From NCBI RefSeq assembly GCF_017876675.1, contig NZ_JAGIOI010000001.1, positions 868,001-932,000 of the forward strand: 64,000 nt of DNA. Direction: 5' to 3'. The notes under the pieces are model-generated. The model saw only the letters and a program-made list of their open reading frames with translations, had not been told where the DNA came from and did no database searches. Positions within the stretch are counted from its first letter, which is position 1. Each line of letters starts with the position of its first letter. The DNA is from Arthrobacter stackebrandtii (GTDB lineage Bacteria > Actinomycetota > Actinomycetes > Actinomycetales > Micrococcaceae). Below are positions 18,670-27,850 of the stretch, piece by piece. Both the position numbers and the translations under genes were made by a program.

Positions 18670-18820
18670 GTTTTAGCTCACACGAAGGGCCCCGACAGAA
18701 CCCCTGGCCAGGCGTGTTGGGCGGGCCGGTGCAAAACTCTTCGCGCCACGGATTGTGTGATGCCGCGCCCGGGAAAATGGGCGCTTATCTGATGCGGCGT
18801 CGGGAGTGTGGGGCGGGGAG

Positions 18821-19630
18821 CTACTCGGCGGCGAAGGGGCGCAGCCAGGTGAACTCCGGCGCCTCCTTGGCCAGGAACGCCGCGACCCCGATGGCGGCGT
18901 CGCCGCTGAGCGCCATCTGCCCCTGCCAGTACGCACTAAGTTCCGCCACGGCGGCATCGGACTCCCCCGAGGAGAGCGCGTTGACCAGCGACTTGTGCCC
19001 CTGCGCGGAGAACTGCGAGCGCCCGGCAAGGTGCACGGCAAAGGAGTGCACCTCGTCCCAAAACGCATCCACCGGAAGCACCTTTGTCGCCAGGCCCAGG
19101 CGCAGTGCCTCGGCCGCACCGACGAGGTCGCCGCTGAGCAACAGGTATTTCGCGGCACCGGGCCCGGCGAGCTCCACGAGCCGCTTGATGCCGGACAGCG
19201 GGTAGACAATTCCGATCTTCCCCGGCGTAATCCCGTAGACCGCGCGTTCGGAGGCGAGGCGGATGTCGCAGGCGCCGGCGATCTGCCAGCCACCGCCCAC
19301 GCAGTAGCCGTCGATCGCGGCCACCACGGGCTTGCGGAATCCGGCCAGGGCGTTCTCGGCGGCGGACACCTCTCCCCCGTCGCGCTGCCCGGTTGCGGGG
19401 TTGTGCAGGATCTCCTGCACGGAGGCGATGTCGGCGCCGGCGGAGAAATGCCCGCCGACCCCGCGCACCACCACAACCTTGACGGAATCGTCGGCGTCGA
19501 GTCCCGCCAGCAGGGGCGGGAACTGCCGCCACATGGCGGAGGTGACGGCATTGCGCTTGGCAGGGTTGTCGATCACCAGCACCCCCACCGGCCCGCGCCG
19601 CTCCACTCGCAGCGTCCCCGCCTCAGCCAC
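18821..19630 (-). CDS. Enoyl-CoA hydratase/isomerase (crotonase) family protein
   Basis: 269-aa crotonase-fold protein. CoA/oxyanion-hole segments 'HFSAGADIASV' and 'IDGYCVGGGWQIAGACDIRLAS' are present. However, the two catalytic glutamates of true hydratases are missing: the 'GGGxELA' Glu is Gln ('GGGWQIA') and the 'PE' Glu aligns with Pro in 'YGITPGKIGIVYPLSG'. An isomerase, dehydratase of another type or thioester hydrolase is therefore as likely as hydration. The GTG start at 19630 overlaps the CoA-transferase stop by 8 nt; longer upstream in-frame sequence is antisense-like and rejected. Last gene of a three-gene operon. Confidence 0.85.
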   Translation of the reverse strand: MAEAGTLRVERRGPVGVLVIDNPAKRNAVTSAMWRQFPPLLAGLDADDSVKVVVVRGVGGHFSAGADIASVQEILHNPATGQRDGGEVSAAENALAGFRKPVVAAIDGYCVGGGWQIAGACDIRLASERAVYGITPGKIGIVYPLSGIKRLVELAGPGAAKYLLLSGDLVGAAEALRLGLATKVLPVDAFWDEVHSFAVHLAGRSQFSAQGHKSLVNALSSGESDAAVAELSAYWQGQMALSGDAAIGVAAFLAKEAPEFTWLRPFAAE

Positions 19631-20930
19631 CGCGCACCCCGCCGGCCGCGGCGGAGGAGGGTGCGCCGTCGTACACGACACCGGCGGCCAGCAGCCCGGC
19701 GATCTGCGCCGCCGACAGCCCCAGCCCCTCCAGCACCTCCAGCGTGTCCTGCCCCAGTGCCGGCGGCGCCTTCGCCACGGCCGGCGCGCGCCCGCCCACG
19801 GAAACCGGTCCGCGCAGCAGCGGCAGGGCGGATCCGTCGGCCCGCCGAACCTGCTGCACCATGCCCAAATGCTGCACCTGCGGGTCCGCGAACGCCTGCG
19901 CGTAGTTGTAGATGGGCCCGGCGGGAATGCCCGCGGCACGCAGCTCGGCCAGCCATGTGGCGGCGGTCTGGCGCGCCAGCAGCCCGTCAATCCGCTCCTG
20001 CAGCGCCGCGCGGTGCACCGTCCGCAGCCGGCTCGTGGCGTAGTCCGCATGCCCGGCGAGTTCCGGCGCACCCAGCAGCCCGCAGAGCTGCACCCACTGC
20101 TTCTCACTGCCCACGGCAATGATCAGCGGGATGTCGGCGCTCTTGAACACCCCGTACGGCGACAGCACCGGGTGGCTGTTCCCCTGCGGCACCGGCACTT
20201 CCCCCGTGCTCAGGTATTGCTGGCCCTGGAACGCTGAGAGGGAGAGCCCTGTTTCCAACAACGACGCCGAAACTGCACTCCCAGCCCCGGCCCCCTTGGG
20301 CTGGTCCCCGGCTGAGTCTCCCCCGGCCCGGGCGCCGCGTTCGCGTCCGGCCAGGGACGTGGCGATGCCGAAGGCCGTGTAGATGCCGGTCACGAGGTCC
20401 ACGATGGGCACGCCCACCCGGTACATGTGCTCAGCGTCCAGGCCGGTGACGGACATGAGGCCGCTCATGCCCTGTGCCACCTGGTCGAGGCCGGCGGCCT
20501 GGCTCAGCGGTCCCGTGGGGCCGAAGCCCGTGACGGAGGCGATGATGAGGCCCGGGTTGGCCTGGCGCAGCTTCTCCGGGTCGAGTCCGGTGGATGGCAG
20601 GATGCCCGGGCGGAAGTTTTCGATCAGGACGTCGCTGGCCACGGCCAGGTCCCATAGGATCTTCTTGCCCTCCGGGGTGTAGAAGTCCACGGCGATGGAG
20701 GCCTTGCCGCGGTTGGCGGAGTCGAAGTAGAGGGAGTGCTCGCCGTCGAACGGTGCCCAGCTGCGGGAGGAGTCCCCGCTCTTGATGGACTCCACCTTGG
20801 TCACGGTGGCGCCCATGTCGGAGAGCAGCGAGGCGGCATAGGGTCCGGCGAGCGCGCGGGAGAGGTCCATGACCTTGATGCCGGCCAGCGGCAGGGCGGA
20901 CGCTGCCGCTTCGTTCACGGTCTCAGGCAC
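19623..20930 (-). CDS. CaiB/BaiF-type (family III) CoA-transferase
   Basis: 435-aa enzyme that moves CoA between carboxylic acids. Family features: N-terminal 'AGIKVMDLSRALAGPYAASLLSDMGATVTKVE', 'FDSANRGKASIAVDF', 'LIENFRPGILPSTGLD', and the catalytic Asp in 'RVGVPIVDLVTGIYTAFG'. An insertion of about 20 Gly/Ala-rich residues ('RERGARAGGDSAGDQPKGAG') lies between about 200 and 220. It overlaps both neighbours by 8 nt, so it works with the aldehyde dehydrogenase upstream and crotonase downstream, probably activating an acid made by the former. Confidence 0.92.
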   Translation of the reverse strand: MPETVNEAAASALPLAGIKVMDLSRALAGPYAASLLSDMGATVTKVESIKSGDSSRSWAPFDGEHSLYFDSANRGKASIAVDFYTPEGKKILWDLAVASDVLIENFRPGILPSTGLDPEKLRQANPGLIIASVTGFGPTGPLSQAAGLDQVAQGMSGLMSVTGLDAEHMYRVGVPIVDLVTGIYTAFGIATSLAGRERGARAGGDSAGDQPKGAGAGSAVSASLLETGLSLSAFQGQQYLSTGEVPVPQGNSHPVLSPYGVFKSADIPLIIAVGSEKQWVQLCGLLGAPELAGHADYATSRLRTVHRAALQERIDGLLARQTAATWLAELRAAGIPAGPIYNYAQAFADPQVQHLGMVQQVRRADGSALPLLRGPVSVGGRAPAVAKAPPALGQDTLEVLEGLGLSAAQIAGLLAAGVVYDGAPSSAAAGGVRGG

Positions 20931-22455
20931 GGGTGCCCCGCAGCTTCACGTTGATCTGCTTGGTCTGGGTGAACCCTGCCAGCATGCCCTCCACGGAGAC
21001 TTCCCGGCCCAGGCCGCTCTGCTTGTAGCCGCCGTATGACTGGCCCGGCACCTGCCCGCCACCCTGGTTGACCTGCACCCAGCCGGCATCGATCCGGTGC
21101 GCGGTGTTGAGTGCGTCGTCGAGGTTGTGGCTCCAGACGTAGGCGGCCAGGCCGTAGTTGGTGTCGTTGGCCATGGCCACCACCTCATCCACGTCGCGCC
21201 AGGGAATGGCCACGAGGACGGGCCCGAAGATTTCCTCGCGGGCGATCCGGAAATCGTTGCGGGCACCGGTGAACAGGGTGGGCAGGTGGTAGTAGCCCTC
21301 GGTCAGCGGGCCCTCCTGCGGTGCGTTGCCGCCGATGACGGCCTTCATCCCGGCAGTGCTGCGGCCCTCCTCGAGGAAGCCGTTGATGGCGGTGTGCTGC
21401 TTGGCGTTGATGATGGCACCCATGTCCGTGGCCTCGTCGAGGGGGTCGCCGACCACCAGCGCATCCAGCCTGGCACTCAAGGTGCCCACCAGCTCCTCGA
21501 AGATGTCCTCATGCACGTAGAGGCGGGAGCCTGCCGTGCAGCTTTGGCCCTGGCGGGTGAAGCGGGAGGCGAGGAGCAGGCCCTGGTAAAGCTCGTCGTC
21601 ATCCGCGGCCGTGAGCGACGGCGAGTGGGAGGAGAGCGCATCCGGGAACACGACGGAGGGGTTCTTGCCGCCAAGCTCCAGCGACACGTGCGCGAGCCGC
21701 TCGCCCGCGTGCCCGCCAACGCGGCGGCCGACCTCGGTGGAGCCGGTGAAGGAAACCTTGTCCACGCCGGGGTGCAGGGCCATGGCCTCGCCGATGACCG
21801 AGCCGCTGCCTGTGAGCGCGTTGACCACGCCGGCGGGGAGGTGGTTGTTGCAGACCTGCGCCAGCAGCAGGATGGTCAGGGGCGCGTCCTCGGCGGCCTT
21901 GAGCAGCACCGTGTTGCCGGCTGCGAGCGCCGCAGGGACCTTGAAGGCGGCGACGAGGAGAGGGGAGTTCCAGGGCAGGATCGCGGCCACGACCCCGAGG
22001 GGCTCGAGCCTCGTATATTGCAACTGGTTGTCACCGGCGGGCAGGGTGACACCCTTGACCTCCGCGGCGGCGCCGGCAAAGTAGCGGAACATGGCCACGA
22101 GGCTGGTGGCCTCGGGGCGGGCCTGGGTGCGCAGGGCATTTCCGGTGTCGAGCGCCGTGAGGTGGGCGAACTCCTCGATGCGGGATTCTAGTTCGTCGGC
22201 GATCGCATTCAGGGCGAGGGCGCGGGCCGTGAAGTGCTGCGCCCGCCAGGCCGGGAAGGCTGCGCGGGCGGCAGCGACGGCGCGGTCCACGTCTTCAACG
22301 GTGCCTGCGGGGACGCGGGCGATCACGGATTCGCGCCGGGCCGGGTTGTGGACGTCGTGCCACTGGCCGCCGAGGGATTCAACGGGTTCTCCGCCGATCC
22401 ACATGGGATGGTCTGTTACAGCATGGGCCTGGGATGCGGGTGTCTGCGTTGTCAT
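20923..22455 (-). CDS. NAD(P)+-dependent aldehyde dehydrogenase
   Basis: 510-aa ALDH superfamily enzyme. Visible motifs: 'LGVVAAILPWNSPLLVAAFKV' (substrate/cofactor entry), 'FTGSTEVGRRV' (Rossmann glycine turn), general base Glu in 'SLELGGKNPSVVFPD', nucleophile Cys in 'FTRQGQSCTAGSRLYVHE', and 'EEIFGPVLVAIPW'. The sequence resembles betaine/other nonacylating aldehyde dehydrogenases that give free acids. Its gene is first in an operon with a CoA-transferase and a crotonase, suggesting oxidation of an aldehyde to an acid that is then CoA-activated and processed. The actual substrate is unknown. Confidence 0.93.
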   Translation of the reverse strand: MTTQTPASQAHAVTDHPMWIGGEPVESLGGQWHDVHNPARRESVIARVPAGTVEDVDRAVAAARAAFPAWRAQHFTARALALNAIADELESRIEEFAHLTALDTGNALRTQARPEATSLVAMFRYFAGAAAEVKGVTLPAGDNQLQYTRLEPLGVVAAILPWNSPLLVAAFKVPAALAAGNTVLLKAAEDAPLTILLLAQVCNNHLPAGVVNALTGSGSVIGEAMALHPGVDKVSFTGSTEVGRRVGGHAGERLAHVSLELGGKNPSVVFPDALSSHSPSLTAADDDELYQGLLLASRFTRQGQSCTAGSRLYVHEDIFEELVGTLSARLDALVVGDPLDEATDMGAIINAKQHTAINGFLEEGRSTAGMKAVIGGNAPQEGPLTEGYYHLPTLFTGARNDFRIAREEIFGPVLVAIPWRDVDEVVAMANDTNYGLAAYVWSHNLDDALNTAHRIDAGWVQVNQGGGQVPGQSYGGYKQSGLGREVSVEGMLAGFTQTKQINVKLRGTRA

Positions 22456-22600
22456 GACTAAAGCCCCTTTGCTTTATCAATGTGCGTGCGGCCATGGGTG
22501 TGGGCCGTCTACGTCCACGCTCACACACGCGGGCGCTGCACGCAACCACCCCCGCCGCCGCGCCGCGGCCGGGGTTCCGCAGGCCCGCCGGACCGGGCCG

Positions 22601-23254
22601 TCAATTGCCGGCTCCCAGTCCGGCATCGCGCGCCCGCACGATCGCGTGGCTGCGGTCTGCCACGCGCAGTTTGGCCAGCACGGCGGAAACCACGTTGCGC
22701 ACGGTCTTTTGCTGCAGTTCCAGGGCCGCCGCGATGTCGGCGTTCGAGGCCCCGCGGGCCACATGATCCAGCACCTCCCGCTCCCGCGGCGTCAGCTCCG
22801 GGAACGGAAGCGCCGCCACGGCACCGGTTCCGGCCGCCACAAAAAATGACTGCATCCGCCGCGCCACCGCCGCCGAATACAACGCCTCGCCAGCCGCCAC
22901 GGCGCGCACCGCCCGCTCAATTCCCTCAACATCGGCCCCCTTCAACAGGTAGCCCAACGCCCCGGCGCGCATGGAAGCGAAAACGGAATCATCGTCGTCG
23001 AACATGGTCAGGATGCAGATCTGCACGCCCGGCACATCCCGCACCAACCGGCGCGTTGCCTCGGCACCGTTGATGTCCGGCAGGTGCAGGTCCATGAGCA
23101 CCACGTCGGGCCGGTGCTCCACCACCGCCGCAATGCCGCCCAGCCCGTCGCCCGCCTGTGCCAGCACCACCATCCCGGCCGACTCCAGCAACTGGGCCAG
23201 CCCCCGCCGGAATATCGGGTGGTCATCCACAATCACCACTGTCACGGCGCTCAT
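22601..23254 (-). CDS. NarL/LuxR-family response regulator
   Basis: 217-aa regulator: receiver (1-120) with acidic residues D10-D11, phospho-acceptor D55 ('VVLMDLHLPDI') and K105 ('GYLLKGAD'), then a LuxR-type HTH (about 150-210) 'PFPELTPREREVLDHVARGASNADIAAALELQQKTVRNVVSAVLAKL'-like core with the usual E-x-E-V and V-x-N-x-V positions. The ATG at 23254 overlaps the stop of the kinase gene (ATGA). It will be phosphorylated by that kinase; target genes are unknown, though the divergent or adjacent aldehyde dehydrogenase operon is a possibility. Confidence 0.93.
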   Translation of the reverse strand: MSAVTVVIVDDHPIFRRGLAQLLESAGMVVLAQAGDGLGGIAAVVEHRPDVVLMDLHLPDINGAEATRRLVRDVPGVQICILTMFDDDDSVFASMRAGALGYLLKGADVEGIERAVRAVAAGEALYSAAVARRMQSFFVAAGTGAVAALPFPELTPREREVLDHVARGASNADIAAALELQQKTVRNVVSAVLAKLRVADRSHAIVRARDAGLGAGN

Positions 23255-25305
23255 GCCCCCTCCCCCAGCGGCAGCCACGCCTGCACGCAGGTGCCTGCGC
23301 CACCGCCGCTGATGCTGGCCCGGCCGCCGAGTTCCTGCGCGCGCCGGTGCATGGATTCCAAGCCCACGCCCTGCCTGGCGGACGACGGCGGCACCCACCT
23401 GCCGTCGTCAGCCACGCTCAGGTGCAGCCTGGCCCGGGTGCGGCGAAGATCCACGTGTGCCGAGCCGGCGCCGGCGTGGCGGGCGGCGTTTACAAGGGCC
23501 TCCGCCACGATCCGCAGGGCGGCGACTTCGACGGCGGCCGGCAGGTTGCGGCAATTTCCCTCCGAGGTGACGGTCACGGCGAGGGCTGATTCGGGCAGGA
23601 TGGCCTGGACCGCCGCGATGAGGCCGAGGTCGTCGAGGATGGGCGGGCGCAGGCCGTCCACCAGGATGCGGATGTCGGCCACGGCCTGGGCGAGGTCCTC
23701 CCGCGCTTCGGCCAACATGCCCTGCACTGCGGGTGAACCGGGCGGTTTTGCGGCTGCCGCCTGCAGGGTCATGGCAGTTCCCGAGAGCAGCGGCCCCAGC
23801 CCGTCGTGGAGATCCTGGCGGATCCGCCTGCGTTCCTCCTCCCGTGCGCTGAGCACCGTGCGCCGCGAGGACTCCAGGTCCCGGGTCAGCATGAGGTCGT
23901 GGACCATGAGTGACAGCGTCGGCTCCAACGAGGCGAGCAGGCGCAGGTCCGCCGGGTGGACGTGCGATTCGCCCTTCCGCGGCGTGGCAATGACGGCTCC
24001 CGCCACTTGCCCGTTCCAGTGCAGCGGCAAGGCGGTCCGGGCAGCCGTTTCCTCGGCGGGGCCAGCCCCGGGCACAGTTTCCGCCGGGATCCGCGCAGCC
24101 GCGGCCGGTGCAGCCACGATCTCCAGCCCTGGCATGTGCAGCACCGTGCGCAGGAATCCCTGGGCATCCTCCAGCGCCGCACCGGGGGTGTGTGCTCCCG
24201 CGGCGATCGTCGACAATGTGCCGGCCAGCACGCCCGCTTCGGGGCGCCCCCGGGCAAATGCCTTGTTGACCCACCGCACCGCCACCCGCCGAACCGGGTC
24301 CAGCAGCACCAACACGACGGCGGCCGCGGCAAAACCAGCCCACCAGGATCCGCCAATCCAACGGCCGCCGAGGCCTTGCAGCAGCACTCCGGCCCCCGAC
24401 GCGCTCAACGCGTAGACAGCCCCAAGCACGACCAAGACGATCAGGCCCGCCGCGCTGCGAGAGATGAGCCGGTCGATTTCATAGAGCTGGAATCGGGCCA
24501 CGGAGAACAGCAGTGCCCCCAGGTACACGGCGGCCGCGGCGGCGCCCAGCCACGGAACAGCCAGTGCGCTGGCCCCAATCAGCACCAGCCATGCCGCCAG
24601 CACCAGGGACGTCTGCCGCCGTTCCTGGGCCCCGGACAGGCGAAACCGCAGCACCAGGTTCACCACCGAGCCAACGGAAAGGGCCGCAAAAAGCAGGGTC
24701 AGAAACATCCCCAGGGGCGCCGCAGCTGCTTCAACTGCGGCAGCCAGTCCGGCCGCATCCGCCCCCGCCAGCAATGGATTGGGCATCGCAGGAAAAAGCG
24801 GTGACGCCGGGGACATGGCGAGCGCAAGAAACAAGGCGCCGGCAACGCTGAGGCTGGCCCACCACCAGGCATGCCAGAAGCGCCCCGGCAGCAAGGACCC
24901 GAAGGGAAAGAGCTGGGGCATCAATGCCAGGCCCAGCATGGCACCCGGCACCCACGCGAATGAAGACACCCAGGCGGCCCACGGCAGCCAGCCTGGCTGC
25001 GGGTCGGCCAGCAGGCCAAGGGCGGTGGCCGCTGTCGCCAGCGAATAGGCCGCCGAGGAGACGCCGCTGGCCACCAGCAGCCACGCGACCAGGTTCCTTG
25101 GCGCCCTGGCAACAATCAGTGCACCGACACCGGCCGCCAGCAATCCCACGACGGGAGTGGGGCCGGGATCCAGTGCGCGGCCGGCCTCGGGCGTGGCCAG
25201 GGTCAGCGCGCAGGCCAGTACGACGGCGGCGGCGCTGAGCACGGCGGCCGCATGGACTGCCGTGCCCAGCACCGGCCGGGTTCGCTGCGGGTCTGTAGCA
25301 ATCAT
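23251..25305 (-). CDS. Membrane histidine kinase, NarL-partner (HisKA_3) type
   Basis: 684-aa kinase. The N-terminal half (about 1-340) has some nine or ten hydrophobic segments forming a large membrane sensor; 'FSVARFQLYEIDRLISRSAAGLIV' resembles a segment common in actinobacterial kinases with this layout. A GAF-like region follows (about 355-480), then HisKA_3 with the phospho-acceptor His in 'EEERRRIRQDLHDGLGPLLSG' and a HATPase_c domain ('LVNAARHAGAGSAHVDLRR', 'VADDGRW', 'QGVGLESMHRRAQELGG'). The ligand is not evident. It is cotranscribed with the LuxR-type regulator gene. Confidence 0.92.
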   Translation of the reverse strand: MIATDPQRTRPVLGTAVHAAAVLSAAAVVLACALTLATPEAGRALDPGPTPVVGLLAAGVGALIVARAPRNLVAWLLVASGVSSAAYSLATAATALGLLADPQPGWLPWAAWVSSFAWVPGAMLGLALMPQLFPFGSLLPGRFWHAWWWASLSVAGALFLALAMSPASPLFPAMPNPLLAGADAAGLAAAVEAAAAPLGMFLTLLFAALSVGSVVNLVLRFRLSGAQERRQTSLVLAAWLVLIGASALAVPWLGAAAAAVYLGALLFSVARFQLYEIDRLISRSAAGLIVLVVLGAVYALSASGAGVLLQGLGGRWIGGSWWAGFAAAAVVLVLLDPVRRVAVRWVNKAFARGRPEAGVLAGTLSTIAAGAHTPGAALEDAQGFLRTVLHMPGLEIVAAPAAAARIPAETVPGAGPAEETAARTALPLHWNGQVAGAVIATPRKGESHVHPADLRLLASLEPTLSLMVHDLMLTRDLESSRRTVLSAREEERRRIRQDLHDGLGPLLSGTAMTLQAAAAKPPGSPAVQGMLAEAREDLAQAVADIRILVDGLRPPILDDLGLIAAVQAILPESALAVTVTSEGNCRNLPAAVEVAALRIVAEALVNAARHAGAGSAHVDLRRTRARLHLSVADDGRWVPPSSARQGVGLESMHRRAQELGGRASISGGGAGTCVQAWLPLGEGA

Positions 25306-25362
25306 TGCCGCACCCTTCGTTGGTCCACGAACTGGCTTAGGGGCAACCCTAGTTCAGGGGCC

Positions 25363-26127
25363 TCATCCGGAGAAGGGCTGCCGGCCTGCCCGCAGCACCG
25401 CCAGGGCGGCACCCGTGGCGAAGGCGACGAAAAGCAGGTGCGCGTCGAAGAGCGGGACGGCCGGAAGGAAGAAGTCGGCAACGAAAAACATCAGCAACGT
25501 GGCCGGGATCCACGGCGCGGTGACCTTTGAGCGGAACAGTGCAACGGCGGCACCCACCATCCCGACGGCATTTCCCAGCAGGAACGGCAGCAGCATGGCC
25601 AGCATGCCCGCGCTTGTGCCTGTCAGCTGTTGGGCCACCACCTCCGCGTGCCCGCCCGTACCCATGGAGTACAGGGCTGCGAGTGCCCCGTTCATGCACA
25701 GGAATGCCACCATGCCCACGACCGTGGCGGCGAGCGCAATCCGGCTGGCCACGGGCGACTTTGGGCTGCCCAGCTGCAGCAGGCCCACGATCCCGGCCAG
25801 CATCATCGGGATGCCCAGAATGTTCAGCAGGACCCCGAACAGACCGAGCGCGCCGCGCTCCGACAGGGCATTGACGTAGCCTTCGACGGTGGGGCCTCCC
25901 TGCAGAAATGCAGTGTTGATGTACGAGGCCGAGGCGTTCAGCACTGCTCCGGCCACGAGTGCAGCTGCTGTGCTGCGCCTGCCCATGATGCGGATGGGCC
26001 GGCGGGCTGCGGCTCCGGTGGCGGTTTCGAGTGGCCCCGGTCGGGCGGGGTGCGGAAGCGCGGCCGGGGTTTCGTGTGTGCTGGTCGGCTCCGTGGTGTC
26101 TTTCCCGGTGCTGATGCCTGCGTCCAT
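25363..26127 (-). CDS. Multi-pass membrane protein of unknown function
   Basis: 254-aa protein. Residues 1-50 are hydrophilic and Thr/Pro-rich; from about residue 52 there are six or seven hydrophobic segments ('STAAALVAGAVLNASASYI', 'GALGLFGVLLNILGIPMMLAGIVGLLQ', 'RIALAATVVGMVAFLCMNGALAALY', 'AMLLPFLLGNAVGMVGAAVAL', 'WIPATLLMFFVADFFLPAV'). I do not recognise a family with confidence; a DUF4386-like helical protein is one possibility. The start at 26127 is set by AAGGAGAC 6 nt upstream; the longer frame to 26277 is not needed. It is 57 nt upstream of the kinase gene's region on the same strand, so possible cotranscription. Confidence 0.75.
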   Translation of the reverse strand: MDAGISTGKDTTEPTSTHETPAALPHPARPGPLETATGAAARRPIRIMGRRSTAAALVAGAVLNASASYINTAFLQGGPTVEGYVNALSERGALGLFGVLLNILGIPMMLAGIVGLLQLGSPKSPVASRIALAATVVGMVAFLCMNGALAALYSMGTGGHAEVVAQQLTGTSAGMLAMLLPFLLGNAVGMVGAAVALFRSKVTAPWIPATLLMFFVADFFLPAVPLFDAHLLFVAFATGAALAVLRAGRQPFSG

Positions 26128-26307
26128 GTCGGGTCTCCTTGGCTTGGCTGGTGGAAGTGCAAGTTCACCAAGCCTCGTGCAGGGCCCGTCCCGGGTGGCA
26201 GTGTCCAGTGTCCCTGTTGGCCCGGGATTCTGGAGGAAAACGGCTGCGGACGCGATTCCGTGCCGGCCCCGCCGCACCGGGCCGCGGCACCCCGGCGGGC
26301 GCCGAAG

Positions 26308-27030
26308 CTACGAGTGCAGCCCGTTCAGCCAGGCACCCCACGCGGCGCCGGCGGCTTCGGCATCGGCCCCGTCGGCGAACAGGTGGATGGTCATCCCCAC
26401 CACGGAGCCGAAGGCGTTGCGGCCGAAGAATCGGATCATGGCATCCTCGGTGCGCAGGCCCACGAAGTTCGGGTCCAGGTAGTCCACCACCGCGTCCACC
26501 GTGCCGAGCCCCGCAATGGCGACGCTGACGTGTCCCCCGGCTCCGCCGTCGTGAATGCCCAGGGCCGCCTTGACCGCCTCAAACGCCTCTGGCGAGGAGG
26601 ACGTGGCCGGCCCCTGCACGTCAGCGAATGCCGCCTGCTTCCCGGCGAAGAACTTCACGTACTGTCCCAGCGTGTGCTGGTAGAAGGCGGTGTGCTTGGC
26701 GGCGCCGTCGTACTGGTTGTCCCAGTCCTCGAAGATCACGCCGCTGTGGACGTAGCGCAGCCACGACTTGCCGTCGGGGAGTTCGGCAATGTCGAAGTCG
26801 AGCTGGTTGAAGAATCCGCCCTCGCCGTCCATCCGGTTGGAGTAGCGGAGCGGCGGCTCCCACACGGTCACGACACTGCCCATGGGCCCTGCCCCGCCGG
26901 ACCGCGGTTCCAGCTCGCCTTCCATGGGCCACAGCCACCCGGAGGTGCCCTGCGTTGCCGCGTCAAACACCTGCTGGGGCGTGCCCTCGATCTCGGATTC
27001 GTGCACGATCTTGAATTCCTTGGCCATCAT
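26308..27030 (-). CDS. SRPBCC (AHSA1-like) domain protein
   Basis: 240-aa START/SRPBCC-fold protein: 'FKIVHESEIEGTPQQVFDAATQGTSGWLWPMEGELEP' at the N-terminus and 'VVTVWEPPLRYSNRM' are typical of activator-of-Hsp90-ATPase-1-like proteins, but it is longer than usual (about 150-160 aa), with a second half carrying 'TVDAVVDYLDPNFVGLRTEDAMIRFFGRNAFGS'. The role is unknown; SRPBCC proteins bind hydrophobic ligands. The start overlaps the preceding ArsR-type gene by 4 nt, a pairing (ArsR plus AHSA1) seen in many bacteria. Confidence 0.85.
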   Translation of the reverse strand: MMAKEFKIVHESEIEGTPQQVFDAATQGTSGWLWPMEGELEPRSGGAGPMGSVVTVWEPPLRYSNRMDGEGGFFNQLDFDIAELPDGKSWLRYVHSGVIFEDWDNQYDGAAKHTAFYQHTLGQYVKFFAGKQAAFADVQGPATSSSPEAFEAVKAALGIHDGGAGGHVSVAIAGLGTVDAVVDYLDPNFVGLRTEDAMIRFFGRNAFGSVVGMTIHLFADGADAEAAGAAWGAWLNGLHS

Positions 27031-27680
27031 GGCTCCTCGGTTTGGCCGGTGGTCCCGGCGGTTTGGGTGATGTTCAACGGGCCGGCAGCGGCGATCGCGT
27101 CCGGCTTCACGCTGGGATGAAGTGCGACGACGAGCCTGTGCCTGCGCCCGCCCGCGGCGGTTCCGTCGTGGTACTTTTCGACGAGCTTCGCTGTTCCTGC
27201 CGCAAGTTCCGCGACGAAGGCTGCGCGGTCGGCGGCGCTGGCAAACGTCACCTCGCCGTCCATGGCGAAGGTGGCCAGGCGCTGCTTGGCCCGGTCGGCG
27301 CCGGTGATGAGCGTGCCCACGTCCTTGACGAGCCGGGCCGCGAGCGCCAGCATCCAGCGGGCCGAAAGCCGGTTGCGTTCCGAGGCGGGGTCGGGCGCCA
27401 CACCCGGCAGTGCCGCCGGGGAGATGACGTAGGAACGCGCCGTGGCACCCATGACCCGCTCGGTGACATTGCCGCGCCGGCGTTCCTCAACCAGCTCCAC
27501 CAGCCCGAAGCTTTCCAGCATACGCAGGTGGTAGTTGACCTTCTGGCGAGGGAGCCCGATCCGTGCTGCGACGGTTGCCGCGGAGGCGGGCTCGCGCAGC
27601 TCGGCCAGCAGCCGGGCCCTGATGGGGTCCAGGACAGCCTCCGCCGCCCCGGCGCTTTCAATCACTGCAACGTCCAACAT
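27027..27680 (-). CDS. ArsR-type winged-helix regulator
   Basis: 217-aa regulator with an N-terminal winged helix: 'LDPIRARLLAELREPASAATVAARIGLPRQKVNYHLRMLESFGLVEL' (about 17-65) followed by wing 'EERRRGNVTERVMGATARSYVIS'. No cysteine metal site is present, so it is probably not a metal sensor. The C-terminal 120 residues are unlike classical ArsR and could bind a ligand. It overlaps the SRPBCC gene by 4 nt and likely controls that operon. Confidence 0.87.
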   Translation of the reverse strand: MLDVAVIESAGAAEAVLDPIRARLLAELREPASAATVAARIGLPRQKVNYHLRMLESFGLVELVEERRRGNVTERVMGATARSYVISPAALPGVAPDPASERNRLSARWMLALAARLVKDVGTLITGADRAKQRLATFAMDGEVTFASAADRAAFVAELAAGTAKLVEKYHDGTAAGGRRHRLVVALHPSVKPDAIAAAGPLNITQTAGTTGQTEEP

Positions 27681-27850
27681 GTTTCAAGCATCCCACCGAC
27701 AAATAAATTTGTCCAGTGGGGTTTTGGCACTGATTTTGGGCCCGGCGCAGCCCCTGCCGCCACCCCGGACTTCGACACTCCGTAGAAATGATGAAAGAAT
27801 CTGTTGGAGCCGGGCAAAACCGGTGCCGGGGATTCACCGAGGGGGCAGTC

